This document shows, piece by piece, positions 24,690-33,265 of a stretch of 51,220 nt of DNA. The position numbers and the translations under genes are program-made. The DNA is from Bdellovibrionaceae bacterium UBA2316. Its GTDB lineage: Bacteria > Bdellovibrionota > Bdellovibrionia > Bdellovibrionales > Bdellovibrionaceae. Under the pieces are notes generated by a model that saw only the letters and a program-made list of their open reading frames with translations, had not been told where the DNA came from and did no database searches. Each line of letters opens with the position of its first letter. Position 1 is the first letter of the stretch. The stretch is from contig DDVI01000110.1 in the NCBI GenBank assembly GCA_002345205.1, positions 1 to 51,220 on the forward strand, read 5' to 3'.

Positions 24690-25694
24690 ATGAAGGCTAC
24701 AGTATTTTTGATTAGTTTGTTTATTTTGGCTTCCTGCGCGCACAACACGCCGTCAGTACCCACTCCTGGCGCTCCAAGAAATCTTTCATCAACGGAAACT
24801 AAAGCAGACTCTAAGCGCCAGCCCGATCAAGCGGCTTCTGAAGATGAAAGTTCAGCTGGTGGTCAAGAAAGCGGAACGGCAACGAGTGGAAGAAAACTAA
24901 ATATTCCTGCTAACCAAGACGAACTAGCCGAACAGTGCACGAAACAACTCGAAGGCATGCCCGAAGCGTACAAGAATACAATGAACACAATGCAACTAAC
25001 TCATAGAGCCCTAAAAATTTCATATAATGCGACTCATAGACTTCCAAACTGGGTTTACTATGACCTGTCTCGAGAAAACTTAATGAACAGTTGTGCAAAA
25101 AGAAAAGATAAATTCAAAGGCGATCCGTTACTGATCGCTGCGCAGTTACCGAAAGAATTAATCCTAAATGAAAATAGCTACAAAAACTCAGGCTTTGATC
25201 GCGGTCACATGGCGCCATCTGGCGACTTCATTTGGGATCAAAGTATCAATGAAGATACATTCTTCATGACGAATATGTCGCCTCAAACTGCGGAGCTGAA
25301 TCAAAAAACATGGAATGCTTTAGAAGTACACGTGCGAAACTGGGCGTGCGGATTTGGCGAAATTAAAGTTTATACCGGTCCAATCATCGATCCTAACATG
25401 AAGCGACTCAATTCGTGTGTAAGTATTCCAAATAAATTTTTTAAAGTTCTTGTTGGAATGAAAGATAAAAAACTCTTTGGTATCGGCTTCGTATATGACC
25501 AAAATGACAAAGTCGGTGATCCTTACAAAAAGAACGCTATGACAATTCGCCAAGTGGAAGAGCTTTCTGGAATAAACTTCTTTGAAAATCAATACGCACA
25601 AAAAGTTCAAGACGAATTTGAGACTAAAATGGATATTCGCGATTGGGAAAGTGTAGAGGAAGAATGCTATTCCTGCGAAGGAAAGAAAAAGTAA
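24690..25694 (+). CDS. DNA/RNA non-specific endonuclease (NUC1 family), lipoprotein
   Basis: NUC1-family enzymes cut DNA and RNA without sequence preference using one metal ion. The N-terminus is a lipoprotein signal (LISLFILASC, Cys16), then a Ser/Glu-rich linker to about 75. The catalytic domain has DRGHMAPSGDF with the general-base His173, and MTNMSPQTAELNQ with the metal-binding Asn. PLLIAAQLPKEL and KVYTGPII also fit the family. AAAGGA precedes the ATG by about 9 bases. The lipid anchor would hold it in the envelope, where it could digest nucleic acid taken from prey or the medium. It ends CYSCEGKKK, with a Cys pair. Family is certain, location is inferred. Confidence 0.93.
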   Translation: MKATVFLISLFILASCAHNTPSVPTPGAPRNLSSTETKADSKRQPDQAASEDESSAGGQESGTATSGRKLNIPANQDELAEQCTKQLEGMPEAYKNTMNTMQLTHRALKISYNATHRLPNWVYYDLSRENLMNSCAKRKDKFKGDPLLIAAQLPKELILNENSYKNSGFDRGHMAPSGDFIWDQSINEDTFFMTNMSPQTAELNQKTWNALEVHVRNWACGFGEIKVYTGPIIDPNMKRLNSCVSIPNKFFKVLVGMKDKKLFGIGFVYDQNDKVGDPYKKNAMTIRQVEELSGINFFENQYAQKVQDEFETKMDIRDWESVEEECYSCEGKKK

Positions 25695-25713
25695 CTTAAT
25701 AAATTGCTTTTAG

Positions 25714-25733
25714 GTCCCTGAAAACCCAGGGAC
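25714..25733. terminator. Stem-loop between convergent nuclease and nagZ genes
   Basis: GTCCCTG (25714-25720) pairs perfectly with CAGGGAC (25727-25733) around a 6-nt loop. Neither side has a strong T-run, so it may be a weak or Rho-assisted terminator for both genes. Confidence 0.5.
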
Positions 25734-25737
25734 TTCG

Positions 25738-26841
25738 TTATGACTTAATGGTTAGAAATTTTTCTGGCACACTACCCGATTTAATCGCGGCCGCGAGTTC
25801 CTTTGATTCTGGGTTACTGAGTACTTTTTGTGCTTCCTCAAAGGAAATCGGATCAGGATTTAGAATCTTTTCTTTTTTGAATTGCTGTATTTTTTTAATC
25901 CTACTATTCAATTCATTTTTATCCAAAACGCCTTGAGCGGTAGCACCAATTAAAGCTTCGATGGCTTTTACTGGTGACATCGGTTCATTACAGTACAGAA
26001 GAATATCTGATCCAATTTTTGCCGCTTGAACGGCGATTTCTTCAATAGAGAAATGTTTTCTAAGCGCGCCCATGTCTAAATCATCAGTAACCACTAATCC
26101 GCGGAAACGACAATGTTCACGCAGAATTCTGTTTACGAAAATGTCCGATAGACTCGCTGGATATTTTGGATCCACGTTTTTATATAGAATATGGGACGTC
26201 ATGCACATATCAACACGGGCCTTAAAGGCGCGTTTGAATGGAGTCATTTCAAAATCTTCTAAGCGTTTTAATTCTGCATCTTCACGAGGTAAATCTGCGT
26301 GGGAATCAATTAATGTATTTCCGTGTCCTGGGAAATGTTTTACACACGCTAATACATCTGATTTTATATAACCACGAACGATCGCGGAAACATGTTTAGC
26401 AACTAATTCTGGATCAGTACCTAGTGATCGGTCTCCAATTACCGTATTTTGCGGATTAGAAAAAATGTCGGCACAGGGAGCAAAATTTAAATTGATACCG
26501 AATGCACGTAATTCTTGGCCCATACGTTGGCTGAATAAAAACGACAGCGTGGGATTATCTAAATCACCGAGTTTTCTTAGGGGTGGCCAAACTGTAAACG
26601 GATCTTTGAATCTTTGAACGCGACCACCTTCCATATCTACGGATAGGAACAGAGGAGTTTTGTCTGGCATTTTTAATCTTAAAGAGTGGATGTCGTGGCA
26701 AAGCTCGTGAAATTGTTTTGGGTTATCGAAATTTCTAGAAAATAAAATCACGCCACCGATTTGGTTTGTAATTATAAATTTCTTTTCATCTTCCGACAGG
26801 GTCTTGCCTTGAATACCCATCGTAATTAACGGACCATACAT
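25738..26841 (-). CDS. nagZ: Beta-N-acetylhexosaminidase NagZ (GH3)
   Basis: NagZ removes GlcNAc from the GlcNAc-anhydroMurNAc products of peptidoglycan breakdown, in the cytoplasm. GH3 features: SVDMEGGRVQRF (69-78), KHFPGHGNTLIDSHADLP (168-185; the flexible loop with His181 is the NagZ acid/base), and VTDDLDMGAL with nucleophile Asp253. There is no signal peptide, as expected for NagZ and unlike secreted GH3 enzymes. Length 367 aa is slightly longer than E. coli NagZ (341). It follows the orphan exported protein gene by 8 bp. Together with amgK and murU at 35223-37228 it forms a route to recycle wall sugars. Confidence 0.93.
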   Translation of the reverse strand: MYGPLITMGIQGKTLSEDEKKFIITNQIGGVILFSRNFDNPKQFHELCHDIHSLRLKMPDKTPLFLSVDMEGGRVQRFKDPFTVWPPLRKLGDLDNPTLSFLFSQRMGQELRAFGINLNFAPCADIFSNPQNTVIGDRSLGTDPELVAKHVSAIVRGYIKSDVLACVKHFPGHGNTLIDSHADLPREDAELKRLEDFEMTPFKRAFKARVDMCMTSHILYKNVDPKYPASLSDIFVNRILREHCRFRGLVVTDDLDMGALRKHFSIEEIAVQAAKIGSDILLYCNEPMSPVKAIEALIGATAQGVLDKNELNSRIKKIQQFKKEKILNPDPISFEEAQKVLSNPESKELAAAIKSGSVPEKFLTIKS

Positions 26842-26849
26842 TCAAACTC

Positions 26850-27890
26850 CTATTTATCTTTCTTTGGCGGCGGCAACGGTTTTTCTATTTGCTCAATTGT
26901 CTGTGTAGGACCCTTCGTTTGGATTCCTGTGCCCGCAGGCGCCCCATATTGTTTTGAACCCCCTGGTTCAGTTACTGGCTTCAACGCCTCTTGATGTAAT
27001 TTTGCCGATACGATATTTTCAACTCCCAACGGAACGTCCCCAAAAAGAGTTTTTAATACTGTCGCTGGAACATTGAAATCGCCGGTAGCTTCCGCGGGCT
27101 TAGCTACCAACTGAGTTTCCACGCTTTGAGACGGATTGACGACGCCGATTACATGGCCTTTATCCGTTACGTAGCTAATAAATTTTTGATTATTGAACTG
27201 GTTTTCAATCTTATAGGATTTAATTCCCATATAATCTTCTTCTGTTCTAACAATCGCCACACCATCTACTAACTTAGGTTTTTCTTCAGCGATAGCTTGG
27301 TATTCATATTTCGAGTCAGTTTGAATACCTGTTTTGCTTTTCAACATCAGGTAAACTAAAAAATAGCTGAGGAAAGTCCCTTTCGGCAGATCGTCGATAA
27401 TTTTTGTTTTCTTGCCATTCTCATTCACCGTCGCCGTCATTTTTAATAACTCGGTGGGTGGTTTTTCATCCTTTTTGAGTTTCTTTTTAATCGCGTCTTG
27501 TTCTTTTTTAGATAGTTTCGCGATTTTAAAAGTGGCTTGGATATTCTTGGTTGAAGGTTTGTTATTTTCCGTGACTAAAGTCGTGTATTCATAAGAGATC
27601 GGAGATAGATTTTGATCGCTTTCCGCCTTAATACTTTCCATCATATTGCCAGCAAGAGCGCCCAACTTGACGAAGATCGTGGCATAGAACTTTTTAGTCG
27701 AAGAATCAAATTCATAGCGCGAGATCGTGTAACCAACATGTTGCTTGCCGCTTAAAACTTTATGATACCCTTCGAAAAGCACGTCCCGCGCCGCAAAGCT
27801 GTTAGACGTGATAAAAATGAGACTCATTAATAGCTTCGCACCAAAGAGTTTAACTTTTAGTCGGCCGTATATTTTTTGGTTTACTGTCAT
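26850..27890 (-). CDS. Exported protein of unknown function, 346 aa
   Basis: I do not recognise a family with certainty; the pattern of a signal segment followed by beta strands recalls DUF3108-type periplasmic proteins. The N-terminus is long: a basic region (YGRLKVKLFGAK) and then LLMSLIFITSNSFAA. The middle has a Lys-rich loop (AIKKKLKKDEKPP). The C-terminal 60 residues are Pro/Gly-rich and end PLPPPKKDK, perhaps a flexible tail. The ribosome site is poor and a later start cannot be excluded, though the signal would still be kept only with a start before residue 20. nagZ follows after 8 bp, so it may be part of one transcript. Confidence 0.7.
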   Translation of the reverse strand: MTVNQKIYGRLKVKLFGAKLLMSLIFITSNSFAARDVLFEGYHKVLSGKQHVGYTISRYEFDSSTKKFYATIFVKLGALAGNMMESIKAESDQNLSPISYEYTTLVTENNKPSTKNIQATFKIAKLSKKEQDAIKKKLKKDEKPPTELLKMTATVNENGKKTKIIDDLPKGTFLSYFLVYLMLKSKTGIQTDSKYEYQAIAEEKPKLVDGVAIVRTEEDYMGIKSYKIENQFNNQKFISYVTDKGHVIGVVNPSQSVETQLVAKPAEATGDFNVPATVLKTLFGDVPLGVENIVSAKLHQEALKPVTEPGGSKQYGAPAGTGIQTKGPTQTIEQIEKPLPPPKKDK

Positions 27891-27978
27891 AATTATTTAT
27901 GTTCACAGAAGTAGAAAAACTAATCAAGTAATTGATGATTAGTTGAATGATTGTAAAAGGCTATGTACCATAAAAGAT

Positions 27979-30255
27979 ATGACTCTGATTAAAAGCAACA
28001 AAAGTCTGGTCACTGGAAACAAAGGCCAAGTCGCTTTGTTTGTTGCCCTTATTTTCCAAGTTCTTTTTTTATTCTTCGCAATGATTGTTAACGTTGGTCT
28101 AGTAGTACATCACAAGATTAATCTACAAAACTCTGTAGACATGGCCGCGTACTATGGTGCGATGAAACAAGCAGAATTGCTAAACTCAATTGGTCATATA
28201 AATTATCAAATGAGGCAGAGTTGGAAATTGCTGGCTTGGCGCTATCGCGTTTTGGGAACCGCGGGGGACGTAAATTATCATCCATACGATCATTTACATC
28301 AAACATTCCGAAATGGGATGGATGTCGAGTATTCCGAGAGCAATCCAACACGAGGAAATTTTTCTGCACCGCCGTTTTGTATAACCTATAACCCTTTTAA
28401 CGAATCCATCGTTCCTCCCGGTGAAAATACCTGCAAGAAAACTATGAGTCCGTCTATACAAGCAGATATTATTCGCCTATTCAGGCCTCCCTCCGTTGCT
28501 GCGGGATTTATTAGTTTCGCAGTGGCAACTACCGCACTCACTCAATCGTTAAAAAATTCTGCACTGAATCGATGTGGTATAGTTGGTCCCTATAACTACA
28601 TAATTGTTGGATCCTTCATGCTTGCTTACCAACTTGATCAATATGTAAGACGAGTTTCTTTAACTAAAATTGCTCGTAGTATGAGCCGAGACAAAGTTGA
28701 TTTTGATGATATTGAAGGGAAGTCCGTAAAAGCGGGGGCGGAAGAAACATTTAAAAGAAATCTAACCTACGCAAATAAAGAAGGGAGAGATTTAACCTTC
28801 GAAATGTATAATAGTCTCGCTGGCTGCGGCAATGTCCCTAGTGATGAAGAGCAACCCCCACCATGGCTAGCTGAAATGCGCGTGTTCCCTACCATTTACT
28901 ACATGGACCTCTTAAACTGCGAAGATAACAGCGCCAACTCGCTTAATTTTAAACCAAAAAATTTTGATTTAGTAAATCCCGGTAATGTCGACTCTTATGA
29001 CAATATAGCTTCGATGCCAGCATCATATCACAATGGAAAGCTTGGCTCCCAACAACTTGTTCGTGATCGAATTCGATACATAGCTCAGTCACTTTCTTTA
29101 TATAACGAAAGATATCGATTTATTTTAGGTTACGAAAAGAATCCTTGGTGCCAGGCATATGTGGGAATTAAGGCGAGCACTAAACCAAAAATTCCTTTTG
29201 CGCCATCCGAACTTACACTTTCCGCGTCTGCTTATGCTAAGCCATTTGGTGGAAAAATTGGCCCCTGGTATTACAAACGCTGGGACTCCGGGACTCCAGA
29301 ATCATCTGGCTCAATTGATGATCGTGTAGACAACCAGCTGTCTCTTCGAATAAAAGATTTTGCAACATTAGGAAGCGATCCAAGCATTTTTGGAAACCCC
29401 CTTAGAATTGCAAATTACTCAAAATATATCGGTGATAATTACGGTCTCACATCGTGGAGATACTTAGCACATCAGGCAAAAGCATTTTTTAATTTATCGG
29501 CTAAACAGCCATATAGAACGTTTTCAACACCGTCCACGGTGACCGATCAAAAAGTTATTGCGAACGAAGCGAACGAAGCCCCACGTCTAGAAGACTGGGA
29601 TTTAATTGCTCAACCAATCGAATCTAACAGGACAAAAGATATTCTTGCCTGGAATAATCTTGAAGGAAAAGAATCTGGTATGAGAATGCTTGAATTACAA
29701 GCGTTAGCCCCAGACCAATTTGACCTTGCTTATTACTCTATCGATCCAAATTTCTACGAGAACTATTACAAAAAGTTACAAACGGGATTACTTAGGAAAT
29801 TAGGGTTAAATGATGCTTTCTTTAGGCCCGATATTGGGGCCCGCATTGGTGACCCAAAGTTGGAAAAATTTTCTGTGAAGGATCAAATCAAAACCGTTAA
29901 AGACTTTTCTCAAGGATTGTTAGATTTCAATACAAAATTGACTTACGCCGTTTTGAATCCTGTACACTTACTTACATCTTGGAGCAACAAATCCGTATTT
30001 AATTATGACAAACCTGACAGCGATTTTTTCGCTAACTGCCTTGCTCCCGAAATCAGCAAAACGAATTACACTGATCCCCAAACGAATACTTCGTTCCTAA
30101 ATCCAGGTGAATCTGTACCAGGCGAATGTATTTCAGGTGGCCGAACTGGCTATTCCGTTAAAATTATCTCAAAAGACTTTTTATTTTCCCCCATTAAAGC
30201 CGGCGGCGCTGCTGGAAGCGAAGCCGTTATTATCAATCCCCCTACTGATTTCTAG
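27979..30255 (+). CDS. TadE/TadG-like exported protein, 758 aa
   Basis: The N-terminal region GQVALFVALIFQVLFLFFAMIVNVG, seen as GQVALFVALIF and FFAMIVNVG, followed by HHKINLQNSVDMAAYYGA, is the TadE/TadG signature of Flp (tight adherence) pilus assembly proteins: one membrane helix, then a short motif with aligned Asn/Gln and Asp-Ala-Ala. The rest (about 700 residues) is exported and unlike known minor pilins. The frame opens at a TTG (27943), but the ATG at 27979 is preferred since it directly precedes the signature with a short basic leader. Two secreted-protein genes follow on the same strand. No tadA, tadB or flp gene is in the window. It could be a surface adhesin with a TadG-type anchor. 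Confidence 0.75.
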   Translation: MTLIKSNKSLVTGNKGQVALFVALIFQVLFLFFAMIVNVGLVVHHKINLQNSVDMAAYYGAMKQAELLNSIGHINYQMRQSWKLLAWRYRVLGTAGDVNYHPYDHLHQTFRNGMDVEYSESNPTRGNFSAPPFCITYNPFNESIVPPGENTCKKTMSPSIQADIIRLFRPPSVAAGFISFAVATTALTQSLKNSALNRCGIVGPYNYIIVGSFMLAYQLDQYVRRVSLTKIARSMSRDKVDFDDIEGKSVKAGAEETFKRNLTYANKEGRDLTFEMYNSLAGCGNVPSDEEQPPPWLAEMRVFPTIYYMDLLNCEDNSANSLNFKPKNFDLVNPGNVDSYDNIASMPASYHNGKLGSQQLVRDRIRYIAQSLSLYNERYRFILGYEKNPWCQAYVGIKASTKPKIPFAPSELTLSASAYAKPFGGKIGPWYYKRWDSGTPESSGSIDDRVDNQLSLRIKDFATLGSDPSIFGNPLRIANYSKYIGDNYGLTSWRYLAHQAKAFFNLSAKQPYRTFSTPSTVTDQKVIANEANEAPRLEDWDLIAQPIESNRTKDILAWNNLEGKESGMRMLELQALAPDQFDLAYYSIDPNFYENYYKKLQTGLLRKLGLNDAFFRPDIGARIGDPKLEKFSVKDQIKTVKDFSQGLLDFNTKLTYAVLNPVHLLTSWSNKSVFNYDKPDSDFFANCLAPEISKTNYTDPQTNTSFLNPGESVPGECISGGRTGYSVKIISKDFLFSPIKAGGAAGSEAVIINPPTDF

Positions 30256-30351
30256 AATCAAAATGAGACACACCTACTCGTTGATGTGGGGACAGATGAA
30301 TTGACCAAAGTCAGTCGTAAATTTTGCTTACAACGTTGGCCCAAAAATTCG

Positions 30352-30364
30352 TCTCAGTGTGAGA
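30352..30364. promoter_or_regulatory. TCTCA-N3-TGAGA inverted repeat upstream of the secreted module
   Basis: TCTCAGTGTGAGA matches the copy at 24575-24587 in 12 of 13 bases and is followed by AATCCC, against AATGGG there. A diverged GACCAAAGTCAGTC lies at 30303-30316, like the palindrome that accompanies the other copy. It lies 65 bp before the next start codon, so it could act as an operator. Confidence 0.4.
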
Positions 30365-30428
30365 ATCCCTAGAGAAAAACTTTATTTATCGATGGCTTAA
30401 ACCGATAATTAATATATTCGGGGGATCG

Positions 30429-32141
30429 ATGAGTTTCAGAATCAAAATCGCTTCAAGTTTACTATTGGCAATTCCATTTGTTCCAAGTTTACTATTTGCC
30501 CAAAGCTCCACGTCCGGGCTATTCAAGAAAGAACCGGCTCAGATGAGTCCAGACCCTAATTACAAACCCTTCAAAGTATCAGATCATTTAAAAACAAATG
30601 CAGAATCCACTGCGACCCCGGCCCAAACTACAGAGTCCGCGCCTCAAAGCATTGCAGACGTTAAAATAACTCCAACTGATTCCGCGACAACCGGTAATGC
30701 TCAAATTACAATTGCGCGCGGTCCTTCAAAAGTAAAACTCAGTTTAGAATGTGCTCAGTTAGAATCTGCATCTGCTGGCCCTTCCGAGGTAGCTGCGGAT
30801 ACTGCTATAGCATTAGGTAAAATCTGCGGTACTTTAAAAACTGCGGATGAATCGTGTGACGGAATTTTCAGTGGTGACTACGGCGTTAATCGTATCTGCC
30901 ATACAGAAAATAACGAAAGTATCGCTACGTCCACTACAATGATTCAAACGTTAATGTCGGTTGCTTCGGGCGTAACCAATGCCTGCAGTAATTTTGGAAA
31001 GGCGATGGACCTTGCGAAAAAAGCGATGACTCTTTATACTACCGCATGTACCGCTGCACAAGTAGCCTGTAATTCTAAATGTGGCACTGCCTACACCGCT
31101 CTTCAAAACTATAATGCGGCCATAAAAAAAGGGGTAGCAACGCTACAATCAGGCTGCAAAGCCGAAATGGCCCAAGCACAAGCTGCTAATCTGCCAGCGC
31201 AAGCAGTTGCAATCGATAAGCATTGCATGCAAGTATACACAGTTGCGATGGCTACATCGAAGATTACTGAAGCCGACGCAAGTCCGACAATTTCACCTAC
31301 TGGTGCCGCAAATAAATCTAAAATCTGTAGTATTTCTGTTCCAGCGATGCTTGGTACTGCAATTATTAACCTAGGGTCCCTAGCTCAATCAAAAGCGCAG
31401 TCCGATCAGTGTAAAGAAGACGCCGCAGCTAAACAGGCTGCCGCCGATGCGGAAAAATCATGTACCAATGTAGCTAACAAAGATCGTCCTGATTGCGCGT
31501 GTACAATTGCGGCCAACAAAACTCTTTCCTATTGTGCGACAAATATGGTCGATTGTGGGTTATCTGAAAATGCGGATAAGCCACTTTGTATTTGTAAAGC
31601 TAATCCGCGTATGAAAGGTTGCGAGGGTGTTTCGACTTCACTTGCAACAAATTCTACTCTGAATTCTGGTTCCAGCGGTGGTCTTTCTTCAAGTAGAAAC
31701 CCGGGAAGTTTGGTGAATACTCCAGCAACGGCTAACGACGCGGCTAACTTTCCAAAATCTACGTCAGGCAACGGCCAAGATGGTGTCGGAAGTGCTGCGG
31801 GCGGCGGTAGCGGCGGCTCATCTGCAGGCTTAAGCTCAAGCTCTGGTGGCGGTGATGCAGCTCAAAAGGCGGCAGAAAAAGCCGCAGGTAAAGACTCTGC
31901 AAATATTCTTGAGTCTGGCGGCGCAGGTGGAGGCGGGTTTCGTAGTAGTGGCTTTGGAGGTGGATACTCTTCACCTGACTACCGTAGTAAATTAAAAGCG
32001 TTTGCTAGTAAAAATGGAATCGGAGCTAAGATCGCCGGCAGTAGCTGGAACGATCAAGTCACTGCCACTGGTGGAAAATCAAATTTTGAAAAAGTGAAAA
32101 CTCGTTATCAAGAAAATAGATCTTCACTTTTAGCTAAGTAA
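30429..32141 (+). CDS. Secreted Ala/Ser/Gly-rich, Cys-containing protein, 570 aa
   Basis: I do not recognise a family. The signal peptide contains an internal repeat (SLLLAIPFVPSLLFAQ). The central part (about 95-400) is helical and has about 20 Cys, many in pairs (CNSKCGTA, CACTIA, CICKANPRMKGC), suggesting several disulfides outside the cytoplasm. The third quarter is low complexity: SSGGLSSSRNPG and GGGSGGSSAGLSSSSGGG. The C-terminal 60 residues are again ordered (SGFGGGYSSPDYRSKLKAF and KSNFEKVKTRYQENRSSLL) and resemble the end of the next protein. It starts 65 bp after the inverted repeat at 30352 and the next gene follows after 14 bp. It may be a surface or pilus-associated component. 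Confidence 0.75.
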   Translation: MSFRIKIASSLLLAIPFVPSLLFAQSSTSGLFKKEPAQMSPDPNYKPFKVSDHLKTNAESTATPAQTTESAPQSIADVKITPTDSATTGNAQITIARGPSKVKLSLECAQLESASAGPSEVAADTAIALGKICGTLKTADESCDGIFSGDYGVNRICHTENNESIATSTTMIQTLMSVASGVTNACSNFGKAMDLAKKAMTLYTTACTAAQVACNSKCGTAYTALQNYNAAIKKGVATLQSGCKAEMAQAQAANLPAQAVAIDKHCMQVYTVAMATSKITEADASPTISPTGAANKSKICSISVPAMLGTAIINLGSLAQSKAQSDQCKEDAAAKQAAADAEKSCTNVANKDRPDCACTIAANKTLSYCATNMVDCGLSENADKPLCICKANPRMKGCEGVSTSLATNSTLNSGSSGGLSSSRNPGSLVNTPATANDAANFPKSTSGNGQDGVGSAAGGGSGGSSAGLSSSSGGGDAAQKAAEKAAGKDSANILESGGAGGGGFRSSGFGGGYSSPDYRSKLKAFASKNGIGAKIAGSSWNDQVTATGGKSNFEKVKTRYQENRSSLLAK

Positions 32142-32155
32142 GAAAGGGGAAACAA

Positions 32156-33190
32156 ATGGGGATAAAAAATAATATTAAATTACTAGTTGTAGTTCCTTTC
32201 TTGACTGCTGGAGCTACAGCATACGGTGCAGGCGCAAAGAATAGCGAAACGAAACCAACGACGGTCGCGTCCTCAAGCGCTAATCCGAATATGCAGAACT
32301 CTGCCAATACATCGCAGAAACAAAATAATTCATCTTCGGCTTTGAGTAAAATAGTTGGTGTTGCCAATATGGGTTTGGGCGCAAGTTACATGTCACAGTT
32401 TGCCGCCAGCTGCTCTGGTGCCGGTGCCACGTGCCAGTACTCACTTTTAGCAAAAGGCGTTCTACATTTCGCAATGGGTGCGATGTCCTTTAAACAGGCC
32501 AGTAATAACGCGGGTGCCGCATACGGTTCATCTTTAACTGGATTAGATACCTCGGCATCTAATCCCTTCGGTGATCCTGATTCAACAACTAATCCGTTAG
32601 ATCCCAACGCGGATCCTTCAAAAGATAAAGACTTAGCGGCGCAGGTTAATACCGGTAAATTTAATGAAATTAAAAAAGCGTTAACTTCAACTGGAATCAA
32701 TGGTGTTAAGCTTGATCCTAAAACAATGAAAATTACTGACTCAAATACTGGTAAAACCTATGATGCTAATTCGTTGGGTAATGCCGCAGGAATGGCGGAA
32801 GCTGGATTTTCAGGAGACGACATTGCGGCCGCACTTGAGGGCTCTAGCAAAGCCGAAAAAGCGGCTATGAAAAAACTTGGACTGACTGAAGGCATCGGAG
32901 CCGCTACGGCAGCCAATGGTTATCAGGATGGCGTAGATTCCGGCGGGACACTCTCTGGTAAAGCTGGCGATGTTAATAATGATGGCTCTGGCTTTGGTGG
33001 ACGCGGCATCGCGAGTACGGGCGTGAAAATTCCGTCTAATCAAATTGCGGGTCTTACTAAAAATTTCAATGGCGAACGCATTGGTGTTTCCGCTGAAAAT
33101 ATTTTCAATATGATGGCTAGACGTTACAAAACTAAAGAGAAACAAAACTCTTTCTTTGATCCGTCTGAGTTAGTCAAAATGCCACAATAA
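32156..33190 (+). CDS. Secreted Ala/Gly/Ser-rich protein, 344 aa
   Basis: I do not recognise a family. AAAGGGG precedes the ATG by 7-8 bases. The signal peptide is MGIKNNIKLLVVVPFLTAGATAYGAG. A helical, Ala/Gly-rich region with two Cys (AASCSGAGATCQY) spans about 60-125, then an acidic Asp/Pro/Asn stretch (DPDSTTNPLDPNADPSKDKD), then a repeat-like region (DANSLGNAAGMAEAGFSGDDIAAALEGSS). The last 60 residues read SGFGGRG..., NGERIGVSAENIFNMMARRYKTKEKQNSFF and so match the pattern at the end of the previous protein. Gap to that gene is 14 bp. The two probably work in the same place, perhaps with the TadG-like protein. Confidence 0.75.
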   Translation: MGIKNNIKLLVVVPFLTAGATAYGAGAKNSETKPTTVASSSANPNMQNSANTSQKQNNSSSALSKIVGVANMGLGASYMSQFAASCSGAGATCQYSLLAKGVLHFAMGAMSFKQASNNAGAAYGSSLTGLDTSASNPFGDPDSTTNPLDPNADPSKDKDLAAQVNTGKFNEIKKALTSTGINGVKLDPKTMKITDSNTGKTYDANSLGNAAGMAEAGFSGDDIAAALEGSSKAEKAAMKKLGLTEGIGAATAANGYQDGVDSGGTLSGKAGDVNNDGSGFGGRGIASTGVKIPSNQIAGLTKNFNGERIGVSAENIFNMMARRYKTKEKQNSFFDPSELVKMPQ

Positions 33191-33200
33191 ATAACAAAGC

Positions 33201-33230
33201 TTGAACTTTGTTCGCACAGAACATTAAAAT
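33201..33230 (+). promoter_or_regulatory. Promoter of the S9 peptidase gene
   Basis: TTGAAC (33201-33206), 18 bp, TAAAAT (33225-33230). The start near 33237 would fall inside the 5' arm of the terminator hairpin at 33231-33260. The -35 box also lies in a small hairpin, AACAAAG/CTTTGTT (33193-33212). Confidence 0.55.
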
Positions 33231-33265
33231 AAGGTCCTATCCAAACTAGCGGAGGACCTTTTTTT
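33231..33265 (+). terminator. Terminator of the secreted module, overlapping the next Shine-Dalgarno sequence
   Basis: AAGGTCCT (33231-33238) pairs perfectly with AGGACCTT (33253-33260), then T-run to 33265; the ATG of the S9 peptidase starts at 33266. The Shine-Dalgarno GGAGGA (33251-33256) is mostly within the 3' arm. Read-through RNA would therefore stop or hide the ribosome site, while RNA started at about 33237 would leave it free. Confidence 0.8.

Noticed and set aside
24560..24763. 67-aa minus-strand frame across the start of the nuclease gene
   Set aside because: It overlaps the lipoprotein signal of a certain gene and the intergenic repeats; no ribosome site.
30373..30412. FliA (sigma-28) promoter with CCGATAA near 30400
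   Set aside because: CCGATAA resembles the -10 element, but at the required 15-bp spacing the -35 region reads TTAT rather than TAAA.
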